A stretch of 38,432 nucleotides of DNA from an uncultured Mucilaginibacter sp. (GTDB lineage Bacteria; Bacteroidota; Bacteroidia; Sphingobacteriales; Sphingobacteriaceae), in the NCBI GenBank assembly GCA_903864275.1, contig CAIPFE010000006.1, positions 1 to 38,432 of the forward strand, given 5' to 3'. Below are positions 33,931-38,432 of the stretch, piece after piece. How positions within the stretch are numbered: the first letter of the stretch is position 1; the number at the start of each line of letters is the position of its first letter. A program made the position numbers and the translations under genes. Below the pieces are notes generated by a model. The model saw only the letters and a program-made list of their open reading frames with translations. It searched no databases and had not been told where the DNA came from.

Positions 33931-33938
33931 CAAAATTA
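33931..33938 (-). promoter_or_regulatory. -7 box (TAATTTTG) of purL
   Basis: TAATTTTG on the minus strand matches TAnnTTTG and lies 29 bases before the TTG start, giving a leader of about 20 bases. The -33 region is A/G-rich with no TTTG. No purine riboswitch fold was recognised in the short leader. Confidence 0.5.
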
Positions 33939-33960
33939 GGAAAAAGTGGCGAAAGGAAGA

Positions 33961-34046
33961 AGAGATTAGTGATCGGAGATTGGAGATTAGTTAAAAAATC
34001 AAAGGTTAGAGATCAGTCGCTGACTAACCCCTAACCTGCATCACCC
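33961..34046. repeat. TAATCTC-type intergenic repeat array, copy 2
   Basis: GAGATTAG-type units (33962-33990) continue into GGTTAG, GACTAAC and CCTAACC units up to about 34036. TGGAGATTAGTTAA (33981-33994) is an exact reverse match to 624-637 in copy 1, and the preceding AGAGATTAGTGAT matches there with one mismatch; the two copies differ by an extra 7-base unit here. It lies between tonB and purL. Confidence 0.75.
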
Positions 34047-34065
34047 ATCCTTATCACAAAATATT

Positions 34066-34890
34066 TTAACGCTCCTCTGAGGACAACTGAAAATTAATCG
34101 GTATATCGTACTTCACCCTCACCGGCAGCCCGTTTTGCATCCCTGGTTTCCAGGCTTTTGCAAGTTTTAGTACGCGTAAGGCTTCTTCATCAAAACCATT
34201 GCCGGCTGCCCTCTCGACTATTATATTCGATAAACTGCCGTCTTTTTCAATAATAAAGCTCAGGATAACCCTTCCGCTTACGCCAGCCTGCTGTGCCTCG
34301 TAGGGAAACCTTAAGTTTTTATTTAAAAATTTAGCCCATGCTTTTTCGCCGCCAATGGGTTCGGGCATTGCATCAAGGTCAGCGAGAGTATGCACTTTAA
34401 CATCAGGTGCTGGTGCGCCGCCGCCATCGTCATGCTTTGCCGGAAGCACATTAGGAGGACCAACAGGCCCTTTGGTGTCTACCGGTCCAATAGCGCCGGT
34501 TATTTGCGCATTTATTACCGGCTTTTCTATTACGGGAGTAGACACAACAACCGGTGTAACAAACCTCGTAGTTGCAATAGGACGTGCGGGCGGTTCGGTC
34601 CGTAGCAGTTTGGGGGGGGCGGGGTGTTTAATGGGTGCCACAGGTGGGAGCAAAATATGGATGGTAGGGTCAATTACAACAGGGATCATCCTTCTTGTGT
34701 CAGGATGCGCCCTGAACACAACGGTCGCCCCGCATAATAACCCAATACCCAAAAATGTAATAGCCATTGCCATGACCATGTTTTTAGCATAATGCTGCCT
34801 TAGGTCATAAGCGCCGTACTCCTTGTTACGGTCGTCAAATACAAGCTCGAGCCACTCGGACCTGTACAAATCAAATTTTGAGTTAAGCAT
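34066..34890 (-). CDS. tonB: Energy transducer TonB
   Basis: 274 aa. A cytoplasmic leader (LNSKFDLYRSEWLELVFDDRNKEYGAYDLRQHYAKN) typical of Bacteroidota TonB, one transmembrane helix (about 36-55; MAMAITFLGIGLLCGATVVF), a periplasmic Pro-rich spacer (LLPPVAPIKHPAPPKLLRTEPPARP) and the TonB C-terminal domain (about 180-270; FPYEAQQAGVSGRVILSFIIEKDGSLSNIIVERAAGNGFDEEALRVL). It passes proton-motive force from ExbBD to outer membrane receptors such as the SusC here. ExbB and ExbD genes are not next to it, so it is an orphan TonB. Its own promoter should lie in the AT-rich region upstream. Confidence 0.93.
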   Translation of the reverse strand: MLNSKFDLYRSEWLELVFDDRNKEYGAYDLRQHYAKNMVMAMAITFLGIGLLCGATVVFRAHPDTRRMIPVVIDPTIHILLPPVAPIKHPAPPKLLRTEPPARPIATTRFVTPVVVSTPVIEKPVINAQITGAIGPVDTKGPVGPPNVLPAKHDDGGGAPAPDVKVHTLADLDAMPEPIGGEKAWAKFLNKNLRFPYEAQQAGVSGRVILSFIIEKDGSLSNIIVERAAGNGFDEEALRVLKLAKAWKPGMQNGLPVRVKYDIPINFQLSSEER

Positions 34891-35278
34891 GATGATTGAA
34901 ATTAAATTTTTCTATTTAACGTAATCAACATATTTAATATTGTTATTTTATTGCAACTTTGTAACATTTAGCATTATTTCAATCATTAAAATGCAACATT
35001 GTGTATTTTACAATTATAGCATCTTTTTATTGGGAAACTTGCAATAAATGCAACATTGTGTATTTTGACAGCTCGCTTAATTAAGCCCGGTTTTACCTAA
35101 AACCAGTTATAATCACGGCACTTATGTAAAAGTGATCATTTTGCAGAAAATAAAATTTGAAATATTCAAAATCATATTTCATCATTTTAAATTCATCAAT
35201 ACTTGCATTATTTTATCCAAAAAATTAAAAACATCGCACAAAATATACTATTTCCTTAAAATTTTCTTATATTGGGAT
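34891..35278. other. AT-rich gene-poor region upstream of tonB
   Basis: No convincing gene in nearly 390 bases. The main feature is a 21-bp perfect direct repeat (34989-35009 and 35046-35066, core AATGCAACATTGTGTATTTT), 57 bases apart. A third, degenerate copy TTGCAACTTTGTAACATTTA lies at 34951-34970. The rest is poly-A/T rich, with a long open but unlikely reading frame on the plus strand. Confidence 0.6.
34989..35066. repeat. 21-bp direct repeat pair
   Basis: The two 21-base copies at 34989-35009 and 35046-35066 are identical. They lie 99 to 176 bases upstream of the tonB ATG and could be activator or repressor sites for tonB or the small gene to the right. Confidence 0.7.
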
Positions 35279-35641
35279 GTGCATAACAGGGTTTTTAAAA
35301 TAACTATCTTTTTTTTATTCGTCTTTTCCGGATGTTTTGCATACGCCGGTAATATTTCGATAAATAACCTCCACAAAGACCATAAAAAAGCAGCCTCTTT
35401 TAAAGAATCAGTAAACAAAAACCCTTTTAACCCTTATAACTATGAATGCATAGTTAATAACGTACCTGTTCAAATAAACCTGCCGCAGCAACGCACAGTA
35501 CATTTCTGGCAGGTTATAAAAAATGGCCCAAATACTTACATCATAACTGTAACGTATCTCAATTTTATTTGCGGACAAGGCAACAGCGAACTCTCGCGTT
35601 TCCGCAAACTCATCCTGTTTCCGTTTCATGTTTTTTGGTAG
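35279..35641 (+). CDS. Putative small exported protein, unknown
   Basis: 120 aa if started at the GTG at 35279. The N-terminus (HNRVFKITIFFLFVFSGCFAYAGN) has a basic n-region, a hydrophobic core and an AYA cleavage site, a plausible signal peptide. The mature part contains NPFNPYNYECIVNNVPVQINLPQQRTVHFWQVIKNGPNTYIITVTYLNFICGQGN; two cysteines could pair. No family is recognised. The frame stays open to 35132 with the same phase, but that extension is AT-rich and unlike protein. It may be a real orphan gene or a chance frame; the last 20 residues look less protein-like. Confidence 0.35.
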   Translation: MHNRVFKITIFFLFVFSGCFAYAGNISINNLHKDHKKAASFKESVNKNPFNPYNYECIVNNVPVQINLPQQRTVHFWQVIKNGPNTYIITVTYLNFICGQGNSELSRFRKLILFPFHVFW

Positions 35642-35664
35642 GAACTGATTGAATTTAATCCAAC

Positions 35665-35687
35665 CGTTTGCGCTGATTACGCAAACG
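35665..35687. promoter_or_regulatory. CGTTTGCG/CGCAAACG inverted repeat upstream of amt
   Basis: Perfect 8-base arms (35665-35672 and 35680-35687) with a 7-base loop lie about 100 bases before the amt ATG. It may terminate the small upstream gene or serve as an operator. A second inverted repeat (CCCGG/CCGGG, about 35720-35743) lies closer to the ATG. Confidence 0.4.
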
Positions 35688-35784
35688 TAGTATTTGTTTC
35701 AGTTTAGTTTTTAATACTGCCCGGGGTTTAAATAAATTCCGGGTGGTATTAATTCTTTTTATCCTTTTACCAAAAACTCAGACC

Positions 35785-37092
35785 ATGAAAAAATTCATCC
35801 CCTTTGGCATACTTATAATTGTAGTTATACTTGCCCTCATTTTCCCTTCGGTTGAAACGGTAACCGTAAAAAACAGCCAGATCAATTCAGGCGATACCGC
35901 CTGGCTGCTGGTTAGTACAGCGCTCGTGCTGATCATGACACCAGGCCTTGCTTTTTTTTACGGCGGCATGGTAAGCAAAAAAAATGTTTTATCAACCATG
36001 ATGCAAAGCTTTGTTTGTATGGGTGTTATTACCATTATTTGGGTAATATTCGGCTTTAGTCTTGCTTTTGGCGACGACATAAACGGCTTCATCGGTAACC
36101 CATCTACATTTTTTATGATGAAAGGCATGCTGGGCAACGCAACCTGGAAACTGGCCCCAACCATTCCATTGGTGTTGTTTGCCATGTTCCAGCTGAAATT
36201 CGCGGTTATCACGCCCGCATTGATCACCGGTGCCTTTGCCGAGCGGATACGCTTTAATTCTTATATTATCTTCCTGTGCCTCTTCATGATCTTTATCTAT
36301 GCGCCGCTGGCCCATTCTACCTGGCATCCCGATGGTTTTTTATTTAAACTTGGTGTGCTTGATTTTGCCGGCGGCACCGTTGTACATATGTCTGCCGGGT
36401 GGGCAGCCCTCGCATCGGCATTATATCTAAAACAACGTAACCAAACGAGCCATTCACCTGCGCGCATAAGCTATGTACTTTTAGGTACCGGGTTGCTTTG
36501 GTTTGGCTGGTTTGGTTTTAATGCCGGTTCGGCATTAGGCGCAAACACCCTGGCAGCTACCGCCCTGGGCACTACTACTACAGCTTCCGCAGCAGCGGCT
36601 ATAGCATGGATATTTTTTGATATGCTTCGCGGTAAAAAGCCATCGGTGATGGGGGCCTGTATAGGCGCTGTGGTTGGTTTAGTAGCCATTACCCCCGCCG
36701 CCGGCTTTGTAACTATCCCGCATTCATTAATTGTGGGCATTGTTGCTGCAGTAGTAAGTAATTTGGTTGTAATATGGAGGTCATCAACAAATGTCGACGA
36801 TACTCTTGATGTGTTCCCTTGTCATGGGGTGGGTGGTATGGTTGGTATGCTGATGACCGGTATTTTTGCGCACGTTAATGTGAACTCAGCAAATACAACT
36901 GGTAATGGCTTATATTATGGCGAAACCCATTTGTTTTTTGTTCATATTATGGCGCTTGTAGCTGTATCAGCATTTGCTTTCTTTGGCTCATTAGTGTTGC
37001 TGAAGGTCACAGATATCATAAGCAGGCTGCGTGTATCTTCTGAAGAAGAACTTATCGGCCTTGATATAAGCCAACATGACGAAGAGCTTTAA
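35785..37092 (+). CDS. amt: Ammonium transporter (Amt/MEP/Rh family)
   Basis: 435 aa inner membrane channel for ammonium. I chose the ATG at 35785; the frame also opens at a GTG 42 bases earlier, but MKKFIPFGILIIVVILALIFPSVE is a normal cleavable or first helix. Eleven core helices follow. The family signatures are present: TAWLLVSTALVLIMTPGLAFFYGGMV, the twin-His residues in GGTVVHMSAGWAALAS and DVFPCHGVGGMVG, and LLWFGWFGFNAGSALGAN. The C-terminal tail (RVSSEEELIGLDISQHDEEL) carries the EELxGLD interaction motif for PII proteins. No glnK follows; the gene is closed by a strong terminator. Nitrogen control is likely but no NtrC-type site was seen. Confidence 0.95.
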   Translation: MKKFIPFGILIIVVILALIFPSVETVTVKNSQINSGDTAWLLVSTALVLIMTPGLAFFYGGMVSKKNVLSTMMQSFVCMGVITIIWVIFGFSLAFGDDINGFIGNPSTFFMMKGMLGNATWKLAPTIPLVLFAMFQLKFAVITPALITGAFAERIRFNSYIIFLCLFMIFIYAPLAHSTWHPDGFLFKLGVLDFAGGTVVHMSAGWAALASALYLKQRNQTSHSPARISYVLLGTGLLWFGWFGFNAGSALGANTLAATALGTTTTASAAAAIAWIFFDMLRGKKPSVMGACIGAVVGLVAITPAAGFVTIPHSLIVGIVAAVVSNLVVIWRSSTNVDDTLDVFPCHGVGGMVGMLMTGIFAHVNVNSANTTGNGLYYGETHLFFVHIMALVAVSAFAFFGSLVLLKVTDIISRLRVSSEEELIGLDISQHDEEL

Positions 37093-37141
37093 TTTGCGCT
37101 CACCCTATTATTTGAAAAAGCCGCTTATTTTACCAATAGCT

Positions 37142-37172
37142 AAAGCTGCACAGTTAAATGTGCAGCTTTTTT
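37142..37172 (+). terminator. Intrinsic terminator after amt
   Basis: AAAGCTGCACA (37142-37152) and TGTGCAGCTTT (37159-37169) form an 11-bp stem with a 6-base loop, followed by TTTTTT. It lies 50 bases past the amt stop and shows the amt mRNA is monocistronic. Confidence 0.9.
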
Positions 37173-37175
37173 ATT

Positions 37176-37769
37176 TCACCATTTATCAGTAACTACCTTT
37201 TTAGTGCTTTCTTCTTTTTTTATGATCTCTTCCTTTTTCGGCGGGCTTAATATGAATTGTTTCAGCCTTTCGCCAAACTGCTTGCAAAAAGCGCCGGTTT
37301 CGTCAAGGTACCCATCAAGCTCCTTTTTATCAAGTTTAGTTATGGCATTTTCTAAGGGGATGTCGATCCCAACCTGGGGCACAAAATTTCCATACCTGTC
37401 GCGCTGATACGGGGTAAAAACAAAACCAGTTAACCAAAACCTGTATTTCTGGTCTTTAACCTCAATATTAAATTCGTAGGCTATTTCCCCTTTTTCATGC
37501 TTCAAAACTGAAATACCGCCATAAACTAAAAATTTATTTTCCCCGCTTATAATTTTCCCTTCGGTTAGTGGTTTCAGTTTACTTTTAGGATAATATGCCT
37601 TTAGAAAGCTCAATCCTCTAAAATGCAAAGTATCCTGCGGCAGGCCCGGTGCATCAGCTACCTGGTAATAAATGTATTTATTGTGCTCATCAAATGACAA
37701 CAAGCCTTGCTGAGCGACGGTAATTTTAGCAAACAGCACAAAAACTAAAGATAGTAATATTGTTTTCAT
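37176..37769 (-). CDS. DUF4468-like exported protein
   Basis: 197 aa with a signal peptide (MKTILLSLVFVLFAKITVAQ). FDEHNKYIYYQVADAPGLPQDTLHFRGLSFLKAYYPKSKLKP and the following YGGISVLKHEKGEIAYEFNIEVKDQKYRFWLTGF resemble the TBP-like fold of DUF4468 proteins of Bacteroidota, a weak but reasonable match. The tail (FILSPPKKEEIIKKEESTKKVVTDKW) is lysine-rich and probably disordered. Function is unknown; location is periplasmic or surface. The stop is 4 bases past the T-run of the amt terminator, so the two genes converge. A terminator between this gene and the porin gene upstream separates their transcripts. Confidence 0.72.
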   Translation of the reverse strand: MKTILLSLVFVLFAKITVAQQGLLSFDEHNKYIYYQVADAPGLPQDTLHFRGLSFLKAYYPKSKLKPLTEGKIISGENKFLVYGGISVLKHEKGEIAYEFNIEVKDQKYRFWLTGFVFTPYQRDRYGNFVPQVGIDIPLENAITKLDKKELDGYLDETGAFCKQFGERLKQFILSPPKKEEIIKKEESTKKVVTDKW

Positions 37770-37780
37770 GCCATAAAGAT

Positions 37781-37813
37781 AAAAGCCGCTCCCGATAATC
37801 GGGAACGGCTTTT
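37781..37813 (-). terminator. Intrinsic terminator after the porin gene
   Basis: A 15-bp stem, AAAAGCCG/CGGCTTTT extended by TCCCGA/TCGGGA with one G.U pair on the minus strand (a C/A mismatch on the plus strand), closes a 3-base loop. The terminal T-tract lies on the minus strand at 37781-37784. It sits 23 bases past the porin stop. Confidence 0.85.
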
Positions 37814-37835
37814 AAATAAATTATTAACAATATTT

Positions 37836-38432
37836 TTAGAAGGCATAAACCGCTGCCATCAGAAACTGTGTTGCGCCGGTTGTGAAAGCGTTATTACCGT
37901 CAGTAAACATGTCAGCTTTTGAACTGTTGTCAAACCTTACTTCAGGGATAAATGTTAATGGCCCTGCTTTGATATTAGCAGTAAAGGTAATGCCTGTTAC
38001 TGATTCGCTGGGCGCAGGCCCGGCATCAAAGAAAGTACCTGATTTGGTGGTGAAATACTCGCCTCTTAAGCCTAAGGTTACCGCTTTTGATACCGCTACC
38101 TGGGGATATAGGGCTACGCCCGAAAAACCTCCGGTTACACCGTTTGTAGCTGAAAAAGTAGCAGCATTTAAACCTAATTTAAAGGCGCTGGTAATCTGGT
38201 AAGCGGTTGTAAGGTCGAATTCCGTCCCATAAGATGAGCCGGTAACTACGTTAAGGTATGCAGTCCAGTTTTTTACCGGGGTTACTGTTAGCTGTGCCCC
38301 AAAGGTATTCACCTTGCCTCCTGACTGGTAAACATTCCAGTAGTCATTAAAGATACCGGCCATTAAGCTCACCGCAGGCGAGAAGGTGTAAGTTGCCTTG
38401 AAACCGGCGTTCTGGAACGGGCCGTTTGTAAA
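37836..38432 (-). CDS. Outer membrane beta-barrel porin (BBP2/OmpL-like), partial
   Basis: The frame is open to the right edge, so the N-terminus is outside the window; 198 residues are seen. They consist of amphipathic strands with alternating small and aromatic residues (TFSPAVSLMAGIFNDYWN, NWTAYLNVVTGSSYG, LGLRGEYFTTKSG, PLTFIPEVRFDNSSK) and end in FLMAAVYAF, with the terminal Phe recognised for barrel insertion. The alternation and the LMAGIFNDYWNVYQ phrase suggest the BBP2/OmpL-like porins of Bacteroidota. Such porins are sometimes encoded beside amt genes and may admit the solute across the outer membrane. The transcript ends at the terminator at 37781-37813. Confidence 0.8.
   Translation of the reverse strand, partial: FTNGPFQNAGFKATYTFSPAVSLMAGIFNDYWNVYQSGGKVNTFGAQLTVTPVKNWTAYLNVVTGSSYGTEFDLTTAYQITSAFKLGLNAATFSATNGVTGGFSGVALYPQVAVSKAVTLGLRGEYFTTKSGTFFDAGPAPSESVTGITFTANIKAGPLTFIPEVRFDNSSKADMFTDGNNAFTTGATQFLMAAVYAF

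Noticed and set aside
35132..35278. Extension of the small exported protein to a GTG at 35132
   Set aside because: The extra 49 residues are AT-driven (many I, K, F) and lie before a clear signal peptide.

Overview
The window looks like a chromosomal segment of a Bacteroidota bacterium, most likely Sphingobacteriaceae (Pedobacter/Mucilaginibacter-like). The grounds are a SusC/SusD pair with FecR and ECF sigma factors, LytS/LytTR two-component genes, PF14905-type outer membrane barrels, -7 boxes of the Bacteroidota TAnnTTTG type and almost no Shine-Dalgarno sequences. No sequence search was run; family calls come from reading motifs and domain order.

Layout. 1-2.6 kb: a 5'-truncated DUF3347 remnant, a NagD-like HAD phosphatase, a VOC protein and a DUF488 protein. 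2.6-8.6 kb: a minus-strand FecR-SusC-SusD operon closed by a good terminator. 8.7-15.05 kb: a serine hydrolase, a LytTR response regulator plus LytS-type kinase, and a divergent 807-aa outer membrane barrel, with several operator-like inverted repeats between them. 15.07-15.67 kb: a Sus-type ECF sigma factor, the expected partner of the FecR that now lies 6.5 kb away. 15.8-17 kb: a polysaccharide deacetylase and tRNA-His(GTG). 17.2-20.4 kb: a Cu+ P-type ATPase, RNase HI and an unrecognised 165-aa protein. 20.6-23.2 kb: a compact minus-strand cluster of trmN6-like methyltransferase, a small membrane protein, a YfcE-like phosphoesterase and class I fructose-1,6-bisphosphatase. 23.3-31.1 kb: carbohydrate genes (GH29 fucosidase, GH9 enzyme, secreted AGE-family epimerase), a second ECF sigma/membrane protein pair and a DUF4160/DUF2442 pair. 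31.2-34.9 kb: VOC protein, purL, tonB. 34.9-35.8 kb: gene-poor, AT-rich DNA with a 21-bp direct repeat. 35.8-38.4 kb: ammonium transporter, a DUF4468-like secreted protein and an outer membrane porin cut by the right edge.

How the parts fit. SusC/SusD would import a glycan or similar ligand with energy passed on by TonB; FecR and an ECF sigma would couple ligand binding to transcription. The GH9 enzyme and the exported cellobiose/mannobiose-type epimerase are divergent neighbours and probably act on the same beta-linked oligosaccharides outside the inner membrane. The most unusual points are the apparent splitting of the sigma/FecR-SusCD locus by a sensor-regulator-barrel-hydrolase module, VOC-gene sequence on both sides of the GH9/epimerase pair, and four different families of short intergenic repeat arrays, one of which supplies the last codons of the copper ATPase. 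No insertion sequence, transposase, integrase or CRISPR array was found.
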